From positions 1-5,594 of the forward strand of contig JBOGJI010000028.1 in assembly GCA_050747865.1 (NCBI GenBank): DNA of 5,594 nt. The letters are read 5' to 3'. Source of the stretch: JBOGJI01 sp050747865. GTDB taxonomy: Bacteria; Acidobacteriota; Thermoanaerobaculia; Multivoradales; JAHEKO01. Made by a program: the position numbers and the translations under genes. The notes below the pieces were generated by a model that made no database searches, was not told the DNA's origin, and saw nothing but the letters and a program-made list of their open reading frames with translations. Shown one piece after another: positions 1-5,594 of the stretch (the first letter of the stretch is position 1; each line of letters starts with the position of its first letter).

Positions 1-54
1 GCTGCGCTCCAACAGCCCGGCACCGTCACGCTGCCTCGCGATTTCGCCACCTGA
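1..54 (+). CDS. Possible 3' end of a gene entering from the left (17 codons)
   Basis: Frame 1 is open from the left edge and ends at a TGA at 52-54, giving a peptide that ends in PGTVTLPRDFAT. Thirteen of its 17 codons end in G or C, which fits coding sequence in this genome, but other frames of the same stretch also look G/C-rich at position three. The fragment is too short to assign a family, and I do not recognise it. It could equally be non-coding. Confidence 0.2.
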   Translation, partial: AALQQPGTVTLPRDFAT

Positions 55-298
55 GCGCTGGCTGCGCAGCGGCGCGTGGATTCACGAGGCTCCGCCAGGA
101 CAGACGGGGCACGGCGAGGACTTACGCCGGTGTCGCCCTGCAGCAAGCGGTGCGCCAAGTGGCCTGAGCGAGCCTACGCGATTTGCTGGACGCCACCGGA
201 TGTAGTGCCAACGATTTCATGCCAACTCGTAAACCATTCCGAATGAGATACTTCGCTCCGACGACTGTAGAAGATGGGTCAGGGAGAGCCATCTCAGG
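55..298. other. Gene-poor leader with an AT-richer patch before the TPR gene
   Basis: No frame here gives a recognisable protein; the three forward frames are interrupted and their translations resemble no family I know. Positions about 181-290 are visibly richer in A and T than the rest of the window, as promoter regions or decayed sequence often are. A 5-bp inverted repeat with a 1-nt centre (CATTC-C-GAATG) lies at 235-245 but is short enough to be chance. I could not find a convincing -35/-10 pair. The frame of the downstream TPR gene stays open back to 233, with a TAA at 230-232, so part of this stretch may be the remains of a longer gene. Confidence 0.4.
281..288 (+). promoter_or_regulatory. 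Probable ribosome binding site of the TPR gene at 299
   Basis: The purine run AGGGAGAG ends 10 nt before the ATG at 299. It is a reasonable but not perfect Shine-Dalgarno match. No ATG, GTG or TTG lies in frame between the stop at 230-232 and 299, so 299 is the most upstream usable start. If the site is functional, the TPR protein is made on its own even though it looks truncated relative to its family. Confidence 0.4.
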
Positions 299-1000
299 AT
301 GGCGCGCCGGCTCTTCGGTGGGCCTCATCATCAGATTGGTCTGGCGCTCAGCGAGCTGGGTACCGTGCACTTCCGGCAGGGTGACTTCGCCCGCGCCGCG
401 GAGCTGCAAGCGGAATCGGCATCGGTCTTCGAGCAGGTGTACGGAAGTGAGCACGCGGCCGTCGCGATCGCGCGCGGCAATCTGGCGGAGGCGTGGTACG
501 AGCTGGGCGAGCTGGATCGCGCGAAAGTGGACCGGCGCAGGGCGCTGGCGCAAATCTGTGCCATCTTCGGAGAGGATTCGTCGCGCTGCGCCGGCCAGCA
601 CGCCGGAATGGGACGAATCGAGCTCGGGCTCAGCCGGATCGAGAGCGCGGAGCTCCACTTTCGCGAGGCGCTCGTCGGCTATCGACATACGCTCGGTGAC
701 GAGCACCCGGACGTCGCCGTGACGCAAGCCTGGCTGGCGGAGAGCCTGCGCCGGCAGCGCCGCTTCGAGGACGCGATGGGGGAGATGACCGCAGCCGCGA
801 CCCGGATCCCGACCGGCGTCCCGGGCCGGCAGTATCATTTCATGATCATCGTGGAGCTGCGCGCACGTCTGACCTGTCAGATCGGACAGCCCGCCGAGTG
901 CCGTGAGCGGGTGCTAGTGGCCGATGCGGCACTGGCCGAGCGGTATGCCGGCGACCATCCGCGACGCCGGGAGCTGGCTCGGCTGGTTTCTGGCCCATAG
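299..1000 (+). CDS. TPR-only protein, probable C-terminal remnant of a kinase-TPR protein
   Basis: This 233-residue protein consists of tetratricopeptide repeats, helical hairpins that bind proteins or peptides. Repeat-like units lie at about residues 12-45, 54-87, 100-133, 138-171 and 180-213. Inter-repeat signatures of the LFGGPHH and LGDEHPDVA type are those of the TPR_12-like tails of bacterial Ser/Thr kinases. The last residues (AGDHPRRRELARL) parallel the end of the TPR region in the next gene (LGAAHPATRRIEAL), so this is probably the true C-terminal end of such a protein. There is no kinase domain, membrane segment or signal peptide, so the product would be cytoplasmic. The frame is open upstream of the ATG to 233, and the extra residues (RESHLRM) also look like TPR helix, which suggests 5' truncation. 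By hand count, 28 of the first 140 codons end in A or T, against 8 of 140 in the early part of the neighbouring kinase gene. This could reflect decay or a different history. A genuine stand-alone TPR adaptor is the alternative. It lies 29 bp upstream of the kinase gene on the same strand and may be co-transcribed. Confidence 0.75.
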   Translation: MARRLFGGPHHQIGLALSELGTVHFRQGDFARAAELQAESASVFEQVYGSEHAAVAIARGNLAEAWYELGELDRAKVDRRRALAQICAIFGEDSSRCAGQHAGMGRIELGLSRIESAELHFREALVGYRHTLGDEHPDVAVTQAWLAESLRRQRRFEDAMGEMTAAATRIPTGVPGRQYHFMIIVELRARLTCQIGQPAECRERVLVADAALAERYAGDHPRRRELARLVSGP

Positions 1001-1029
1001 ACGGCGCGGGTCGGCCGCAGAGACCAAGG

Positions 1030-3963
1030 ATGGATCAGGAGCGTTGGCGCCGGCTGCAGGAGCTTCTGCAGGGAGCCTGGTCGCTGGCGCCGGGGGAACG
1101 CATGGCGTTTCTCGACGAGCGCTCCGACGATCCGGAGCTGCGGCAGGAGGTGACCGCCCTGCTGAAGGTCGAGGCGGCGGCGGCGGGCTACTTCCAGCGG
1201 CTGGCGGGCGGTATCGGCGTGCCGCGGGACGAGGCGAGCGAGCCGGCCGAGCTCACGGGGCGCCGCGTTGGCAGCTACCGGCTGGTGGCGCCGCTGGGCC
1301 GCGGCGGCATGGGCGTGGTCTACCTGGCCGAGCGGGCGGACAGCGCGTTCGAGCAGCAGGTGGCGGTGAAGCTCCTGGCCATGGGGGTGGCGGGGCCGGA
1401 GGGGCATCGGCGGTTCGTCGCCGAGCGGCAGATCCTCGCCGGCCTGGAGCACCCGGCGATCGCGCGACTCTTGGACGGCGGCGTGCTGGAGGACGGTACG
1501 CCGTATTTCGTCATGGAGCGGGTGGAGGGCGAGCGGATCGACTCCTGGTGCGACGCCCGCCGGCTCGGGATCCGCGAGCGCCTTGAGCTGCTCTGCCGCG
1601 TGTGCGAGGCCGTCGACTACGCCCATCGCAAGCTGGTCGTCCACCGGGACTTGAAGCCCGGCAACGTGTTCGTCACCGAGGCAGGGGATCCCAAGCTCCT
1701 CGATTTCGGGGTCGCCAAGCTCCTCTCCGACGCCGGCCCCGAGATGACGCTTACGCGCGAGGCCGCTCCCCTGACGCCGGAGTGGGCGGCTCCAGAGCAG
1801 ATCGACGGCAGGGCGGTCACGACGGCGACGGACATCTACTCCCTCGGAGCGATCGCCTACCGGCTGCTCTCGGGCGTGCGACCGCACGATCGTGAGCGAC
1901 ACACGCCGCCGGGAGGTTCCCGCCGCCCGCGGGCGGAGCCGGCGGCGCCAAGCCGCCGATTCGCTTCCCTCGCGGTTCTCGATCAGGTCGAGATCGCGGG
2001 CGCCCGCGTTACCTCGCCCAGGGAGCTGCAGCGGGTCCTCGCGGGTGACCTCGACGCCATCCTGCTGTGCGCGCTGGCGAACGATCCCGAGCGCCGCCAC
2101 GGTTCGGCGGCCGCCTTCGCGGCGGATCTAAAGGCCTACCTCGAGGCCCGCCCGGTGAGCGCCCGGGCGCCCAGCCTCGGGTACAGCCTGGGCCGCTTCC
2201 TGGTACGCCGGCGGACGGGTGTCGCCGCCGTCGCAGCGATCGCGGCGCTCCTCGTCAGCCTGGTGGTGGTGAGCGTGCGCTCGGCCCTGATCAGTCGCCG
2301 CCAAGCGCTGCAGGTGGCGGCGGAGCGCGACCGCGCGGAGGAGGTCACCGCCTTCCTCAAAGGCCTCTTCGAGAGCACCGACCCCGATGTCGCGCGGGGT
2401 CGAGTCGCCACCACCCGCGACCTGCTCGACCAGGGCACCCATCAGGTCCGTGTCGCCTTCCGGGGCGCCCCCGAGCTGCGCGCCGAGATGCTGGTGCTCC
2501 TGGGCAACCTGTACCGCCAGCTCGGGGAATACGAGCAGGCGCGGCCGCTGCTCGAGGAGGGCCTGGCGCTGGCAGAGTCCGGGGAGGAGCTGGGAACGCA
2601 CGTCGACGTGCTGCAGGGGCTCGGGGCGCTCGACCGGGAGGTAGGGCGCTACGACCCGTCGCTGGCGTCGCTGGAGCGGGCAGAGCGCCTGCTGACGGCG
2701 GCCGGGATGGTGCCCAGCGAGCGCCACGGCGACCTGACGGCGCAACTGGTGTTCACTCTCGGCCACATGGGAAGGCGCCCCGAGGCCGTGGAGCGAGCTG
2801 AGGCGGCGCTCACCCTGGCCCGCGCCGACGCGGACCTGCCGGCGGCCGGTCTGTTCGACTACCTCTACGCCCTCGGCCTCGCGCAGCTCAATGTCGGGCA
2901 GCTCGAATCGGCCGAGGCCCTGTTTCGTGAGGCGATCGGGCTCGAGTTCACCGGCGCCGACGCCCCTTCCCGGAGCTGGAGCATCCACCGCACCATGGGA
3001 TTGGTCCTCTGGCGCAAGGGGGACTTCATGGGCTCGCTCGACCACTTTCGCCGCGCCCTGACGCTGGCCGAGCAGAACTATCCGCCGCTCCACTTCCGGC
3101 GCGCCGTGGCGCTCAATTACCTGGCGTGGCCCCTCACGTCCCTCGGTCGGCTCGCGGAAGCCGAGGACGCATTGCGTCAGGCGCAAGGGATCTACGAGAC
3201 GATCTACCCGGAAGAGTTACATGCTCGTGCCTATGATCTCCACATCGTTCGTGGCTTCAATCTGCGCACTGTCGAAAAATACGCCGCGGCCGAGCTGCAC
3301 TTCGCCCGGGCGCGGGACGTGGCCGCCGCGCTCTTCGGCCGCGACGACCCCCGCTACCTCATCGCGATCTCGAACCTGGGAGACGTCTTCACGGACCTGG
3401 GGCGCTATCGTGAGGCCGAGGACCTGCTCCGCGAGGCGCTGGACCGCCACATCGGGCAACTGGGTCGCGACCACTATCGAGTCGGGGAGACCTTGACCCT
3501 GCTGGCGGGGCTGCATCTGGCCGAGGGCCGAACGGCGACGGCCCTCGAGCGCGCGGACGAGGCCCTCGCCGTCTACCGGCGGACGGGGTGGACGAATCCC
3601 TCCTCTCTGCTGCAGGCGCTGGGTCTGCGCGCCCGGGTTCTCGACCATCTGGGACGCATCGAAGAGGCCCGCGCTGCCTTCGCCGAGGCGATCGCCGTCG
3701 GGGAGGCCGCGGGCCCCAACGCCGGGGTCGAGTGGCCCCGTCTGCTCGCCGCTTACGCCCGGTTTTCGCTCGCTCGAGGCCTGCCGCAGGCTCCCGCCAT
3801 CGTCGCGCGAGCCTTGGACGCCCATCGGCAGATCCTCGGCGCGGCGCACCCGGCCACCCGGCGCATAGAAGCCCTGGCAAGTGAAGAGCCCCCTCCTCTC
3901 GCGGCCACATCCGACCGCCGAGAGGAGGGGATCCAGACGCCGCTTGCAGGTTCCGCGCTCTAG
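1030..3963 (+). CDS. Membrane Ser/Thr protein kinase with C-terminal TPR domain
   Basis: This 977-residue PknB-type kinase would phosphorylate Ser/Thr on unknown targets. Residues 1-57 form the helical module that often precedes this kinase type (MDQERWRRLQELLQGAW onward), which supports the ATG at 1030. The ribosome site is weak: only AGAG at 1019-1022, and AAGG touching the ATG. The kinase domain spans about 83-372. It has the glycine loop GRGGMG (90-95), VAVK lysine K114, probable helix-C E132, HRDLKPGN (205-212) with catalytic D207, DFG D225, TPEWAAPEQ (249-257) and subdomain IX D268. It is an RD kinase with activation-loop threonines at 240, 242 and 249, and no key residue is missing. 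A transmembrane helix at about 397-416 follows RRR (393-395), putting the kinase in the cytoplasm and the TPRs outside. After a linker (about 425-480), some ten TPRs run from 482 to 945. The final ~27 residues lie beyond the repeats and are encoded across an inverted repeat. The 4-bp stop overlap with the opposing gene is unusual. The target and the ligand cannot be inferred. Confidence 0.96.
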   Translation: MDQERWRRLQELLQGAWSLAPGERMAFLDERSDDPELRQEVTALLKVEAAAAGYFQRLAGGIGVPRDEASEPAELTGRRVGSYRLVAPLGRGGMGVVYLAERADSAFEQQVAVKLLAMGVAGPEGHRRFVAERQILAGLEHPAIARLLDGGVLEDGTPYFVMERVEGERIDSWCDARRLGIRERLELLCRVCEAVDYAHRKLVVHRDLKPGNVFVTEAGDPKLLDFGVAKLLSDAGPEMTLTREAAPLTPEWAAPEQIDGRAVTTATDIYSLGAIAYRLLSGVRPHDRERHTPPGGSRRPRAEPAAPSRRFASLAVLDQVEIAGARVTSPRELQRVLAGDLDAILLCALANDPERRHGSAAAFAADLKAYLEARPVSARAPSLGYSLGRFLVRRRTGVAAVAAIAALLVSLVVVSVRSALISRRQALQVAAERDRAEEVTAFLKGLFESTDPDVARGRVATTRDLLDQGTHQVRVAFRGAPELRAEMLVLLGNLYRQLGEYEQARPLLEEGLALAESGEELGTHVDVLQGLGALDREVGRYDPSLASLERAERLLTAAGMVPSERHGDLTAQLVFTLGHMGRRPEAVERAEAALTLARADADLPAAGLFDYLYALGLAQLNVGQLESAEALFREAIGLEFTGADAPSRSWSIHRTMGLVLWRKGDFMGSLDHFRRALTLAEQNYPPLHFRRAVALNYLAWPLTSLGRLAEAEDALRQAQGIYETIYPEELHARAYDLHIVRGFNLRTVEKYAAAELHFARARDVAAALFGRDDPRYLIAISNLGDVFTDLGRYREAEDLLREALDRHIGQLGRDHYRVGETLTLLAGLHLAEGRTATALERADEALAVYRRTGWTNPSSLLQALGLRARVLDHLGRIEEARAAFAEAIAVGEAAGPNAGVEWPRLLAAYARFSLARGLPQAPAIVARALDAHRQILGAAHPATRRIEALASEEPPPLAATSDRREEGIQTPLAGSAL
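3890..3930 (-). terminator. GC-rich hairpin, probable terminator of the leftward gene pair
   Basis: The arms CCCCTCCTCTC (3890-3900) and GAGAGGAGGGG (3920-3930) are perfectly complementary over 11 bp. Pairing continues with G3901-C3919 and, past a bulged C3918, three more pairs (3902-3904 with 3915-3917). That leaves a loop of about 10 nt. On the minus strand the hairpin begins 29 nt after the stop of the SLH-protein gene and is followed by CTCTTCACTT, a weak T-rich tail. On the plus strand no T-run follows. The hairpin therefore looks like a terminator, or an RNA 3'-end stabiliser, for minus-strand transcripts. It lies wholly inside the kinase coding sequence (codons about 954-967). Confidence 0.6.
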
Positions 3964-4820
3964 TTCGGCCAGTGCAGGCCGAGCGCTCTGGCAAGGAACA
4001 CCGCCATCTGGCCGCGGGTCAGCGGATCGTCCGGGCAATAGCTGTCGGCGTCGCAGCCGGCCGTGATGCCGGAAGCCGTCAGCGCCTCGACGTGCTGGAA
4101 GAACAGGTGGTCCGTGGGCACGTCGTCGAAGCTCGCCGTCGCCGGCGCCGGGCTCATGGTGCGGCGCCAGGCGATCTCCACCGCGCCGAGTTGCTGCTCA
4201 TCGACACCGTCCTCGGGATCCGAGTTGAAGGTCACGAGGAGTGAGTAGGTGAGGTTGCCGGGCGTTCCGTCGCCGTCGATGTCGGCGATCGCCTGGTAGA
4301 GGATCTCGACGTCGGGCGCGCAGACCCGCGTCCAGCCCGGAGTCTCCGGGATCCCGGTGGAGACGAACGCGGTGAACGGCGGATAGGCGTAGCTGGGCGT
4401 CGCGTCGACCTCGGTGGCGATGAGGAAGAGGTTGAGGCTCCCCCCGGAATCGCTCTCGTTGGCTACCAGGCAGACGGTCTCGATCAGAGCGCCGGTTGGC
4501 AGATCGAGCGGCGCCCAGAAGCCGACCGTCCCGCTGACCTCCCCCTCGAGAATCGCGAAGTCGTTCAGCCCGTAGTCGAGGTCGGGATCTCCCGGCCCGG
4601 GAAAGAAGGCCGCCGGTTGGACGACGGTCACGTTCGTCCCCAGGCCGAACGCCTCTGCGGCGTCGCCAGCGAGGGGCATGGTCTCGCCTACCTGCCCGGC
4701 GGTGTGCGCGCCCAGCTCGGCGGCGAGACTCTGAAGGAGGAGGGTGCCGGCCGCCTCTCTGCCGGCAACCGGCGACGCCAATACCACGAGTCCAAGTAGC
4801 GTGGCAGGCATGCGGTTCAT
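3960..4820 (-). CDS. Secreted protein with C-terminal SLH-like domain
   Basis: This 286-residue exported protein starts at the ATG at 4820, preceded by a strong ribosome site. Residues 1-20 form a signal peptide: R3, then a hydrophobic stretch (PATLLGLVVLASPVAG) with likely cleavage near 20. The middle, about 65-225, is rich in short beta-type segments and looks like a compact beta-sandwich; I do not recognise its family. It holds two cysteines (C117, C167) that could form a disulfide, and a DIDGDG motif at 180-185. That motif resembles a calcium loop but lacks an acidic residue at loop position 12. Residues about 230-282 form one SLH-like unit: FDDVPTDHLFFQHVEAL, then GITAGC, YCPDDPLTRGQMAVFLARAL. 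It also has a cysteine pair (C256, C262) and ends LHWPN. SLH domains usually attach proteins to the cell surface or S-layer, often as three copies; here there is one. The gene follows the upstream minus-strand gene by 30 bp, so the two are probably co-transcribed. Its stop overlaps the kinase stop. A surface or structural role is inferred; no enzyme motif is visible. Confidence 0.9.
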   Translation of the reverse strand: MNRMPATLLGLVVLASPVAGREAAGTLLLQSLAAELGAHTAGQVGETMPLAGDAAEAFGLGTNVTVVQPAAFFPGPGDPDLDYGLNDFAILEGEVSGTVGFWAPLDLPTGALIETVCLVANESDSGGSLNLFLIATEVDATPSYAYPPFTAFVSTGIPETPGWTRVCAPDVEILYQAIADIDGDGTPGNLTYSLLVTFNSDPEDGVDEQQLGAVEIAWRRTMSPAPATASFDDVPTDHLFFQHVEALTASGITAGCDADSYCPDDPLTRGQMAVFLARALGLHWPN

Positions 4821-4827
4821 GTTGCTT

Positions 4828-4834
4828 CTCCTTT
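4828..4834 (-). promoter_or_regulatory. Ribosome binding site of the SLH-protein gene
   Basis: Read on the minus strand, AAAGGAG lies 7 nt before the ATG at 4820, a near-ideal Shine-Dalgarno sequence and spacing. It decides for M1 over the internal methionine at residue 4. It falls in the 30-bp gap after the upstream gene's TGA at 4853-4851, so the second gene has its own strong translation signal within a probable two-gene transcript. I see no room for a separate promoter in the gap. Confidence 0.8.
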
Positions 4835-4850
4835 CGGTTGCGATTGCGAA

Positions 4851-5594
4851 TCAGTAGATGGCGCTCGGCGTCGAGAGCCCCTCGACGTCGGCAAAGTGCG
4901 TGTTCAACCCGTCGCTCACGAACACCCGGATGACGCCGCGGCCGTCGCTTCTCCGGATCTCGCGGGTGTTGACGACGACGCTGTTCTGCGTCCCTTCGAC
5001 ATCCACCAGCAGCGGCACCCAGGACTCGCCTCCGTCGTGGCTGTAGGCGATCTGGAGCTGCATGGCCGCCGGTCGGGTGTCGGGGTCCTCGACCCGCCAA
5101 GCCACCGTGGTCGTGGTACCCAGCGTGCTCCCGGGCTCGGGTGCGGTGAGGGTGAGGGTCGGCGGCTGCGAGCCGGTAGCCTGGAAGTAGATCCTTTCCG
5201 GGTCCTCGGCATCGCGGATGCGCAGACCGACCGCGCGCCGTTCCGGCGGCATCGGGATGCGCACTTCGAAGAAGCCGTAGGTGACTTCCTCCGTCTCAGT
5301 GTCGGCGGCGACGAGAGCGTTGAAGCTGCGCCGGTAGACGGTGCGCTCGCCGTCGATGACCTCGGCCACGTAGCGATCGCCGGGGCGCTCGGGGCTTGCC
5401 CCTCGCGGCCACGGAAAGCGGAAGGCGGGTTCCATCTTCTCGATCCTCGCGCCGCTCGGATCGAAGCGCCCCTGGATCGCGATCACGGCCGTGCCGGCTG
5501 CGGGTTGGATGCGCGCGGCCTGGAGCGAGGCCAGGATGGGGCTTCCAAGAAAGAAGCCGTAGGTCGTGGTGTCGACCCAGGCGCTGTTGGTCAG
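4851..5594 (-). CDS. C-terminal part of a large secreted beta-sandwich protein (5' end outside window)
   Basis: The minus-strand frame is open from the right edge to the TGA at 4853-4851, giving 247 visible residues. A GTG at 5486 is an internal valine codon rather than the start, because the frame continues in typical codon usage to the edge. Visible residues 1-35 (including WVDTTTYGFFL) lead into a first beta-rich domain at about 36-140, containing VIAIQGRFD and GFFEVRIPMP. A second, Ig- or fibronectin-III-like domain follows at about 144-240, with PPTLTLTAPEPGS, VAWRVEDPD, a YSHDGGESWVPLL strand-turn motif and VRVFVSDGLNT-like end strands (actual IRVFVSDGLNT). By recalled family resemblance, this order occurs at the C-terminus of large secreted proteins, including zinc metallopeptidases of Acidobacteriota and relatives, where such domains follow the catalytic part. 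No zinc-binding HExxH motif is in view, so the protease idea stays untested. The gene precedes the SLH-protein gene by 30 bp on the same strand. No membrane segment is seen. Confidence 0.85.
   Translation of the reverse strand: MTNSAWVDTTTYGFFLGSPILASLQAARIQPAAGTAVIAIQGRFDPSGARIEKMEPAFRFPWPRGASPERPGDRYVAEVIDGERTVYRRSFNALVAADTETEEVTYGFFEVRIPMPPERRAVGLRIRDAEDPERIYFQATGSQPPTLTLTAPEPGSTLGTTTTVAWRVEDPDTRPAAMQLQIAYSHDGGESWVPLLVDVEGTQNSVVVNTREIRRSDGRGVIRVFVSDGLNTHFADVEGLSTPSAIY

Noticed and set aside
235..245. Small palindrome CATTC-C-GAATG as an operator
   Set aside because: Five-bp arms are expected by chance at this length of sequence, and no second copy or promoter elements were found.
183..722. 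Plus-strand 179-codon frame overlapping the TPR gene
   Set aside because: It is Arg/Ser-rich and domain-free; a frame-shifted shadow. Its upstream segment SLRDLLDATG faintly recalls the kinase linker (TTRDLLDQGT), but the match is too short to claim a frameshifted kinase remnant.
122..838. Minus-strand 238-codon frame opposite the TPR relic
   Set aside because: The plus-strand product has TPR consensus spacing. The antisense translation has none, apart from a non-repetitive segment in the AT-richer patch that matches nothing I know.
877..2100. Long minus-strand open frame (407 codons) opposite the kinase N-terminal half
   Set aside because: It is an antisense shadow in high-GC DNA. The plus strand encodes an unmistakable kinase with all motifs, and the antisense translation is Arg/Gly/His-rich without domain features.
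2128..3186. Minus-strand open frame (352 codons) opposite the TPR region
   Set aside because: Same reason: TPR periodicity is clear on the plus strand, and the antisense protein has no recognisable motif.
3217..4038. Minus-strand open frame spanning the convergent junction
   Set aside because: It overlaps both well-supported genes in another frame and has no signal, domain or ribosome site. It is a composition artefact.
4267..4281. DIDGDG motif in the SLH protein as a dockerin or EF-hand
   Set aside because: There is only one copy, and the loop lacks the acidic residue at position 12. It is at most a degenerate calcium-binding turn.
4198..5100. Minus-strand 300-codon frame overlapping both secreted-protein genes
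   Set aside because: Its translation is Arg-rich shadow sequence. The overlapping frame has a signal peptide, a strong ribosome site and an SLH-like domain.

Overview
The window comes from a high-GC bacterium. Codons are mostly G/C-ending, and the gene content resembles Acidobacteriota, possibly a Thermoanaerobaculia-like lineage. Two things suggest this, both by recalled family knowledge rather than a search. One is a Ser/Thr kinase with a short N-terminal helical module, one membrane helix and a long TPR tail. The other is a small secreted protein ending in a single cysteine-containing S-layer-homology (SLH)-like domain.

Layout from left to right. Positions 1-54 may hold the last codons of a gene entering from the left; this is weak. 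Positions 55-298 are non-coding or degraded, with an AT-richer patch near 181-290. Positions 299-1000 (+) encode a 233-residue TPR-only protein. It looks like the C-terminal end of a kinase-TPR protein whose kinase half is missing. After a 29-bp gap, 1030-3963 (+) encodes a complete 977-residue Ser/Thr protein kinase with a transmembrane segment and about ten TPRs. All catalytic residues are present. On the minus strand, two secreted-protein genes are read leftward with a 30-bp gap. The first (5594 to 4851, cut by the right edge) is the C-terminal part of a large beta-sandwich-rich secreted protein. The second (4820 to 3960) is a 286-residue signal-peptide protein with a C-terminal SLH-like domain.

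The kinase gene and the SLH-protein gene converge and overlap by 4 bp: the palindrome CTAG at 3960-3963 supplies a TAG stop to each. Just inside the kinase 3' end (3890-3930) is a long GC-rich inverted repeat. It is best placed to stop transcription coming from the minus-strand pair, yet it is translated as part of the kinase's C-terminal tail. The rightward genes look like membrane signalling and the leftward genes like cell-surface or exported functions. Nothing in the window shows that the two sets work together. I see no RNA genes, CRISPR array, insertion sequence or defence system, and no convincing new biological system. The most unusual points are the translated terminator-like hairpin with the shared stop, and the kinase-less TPR relic beside a full-length paralogue.
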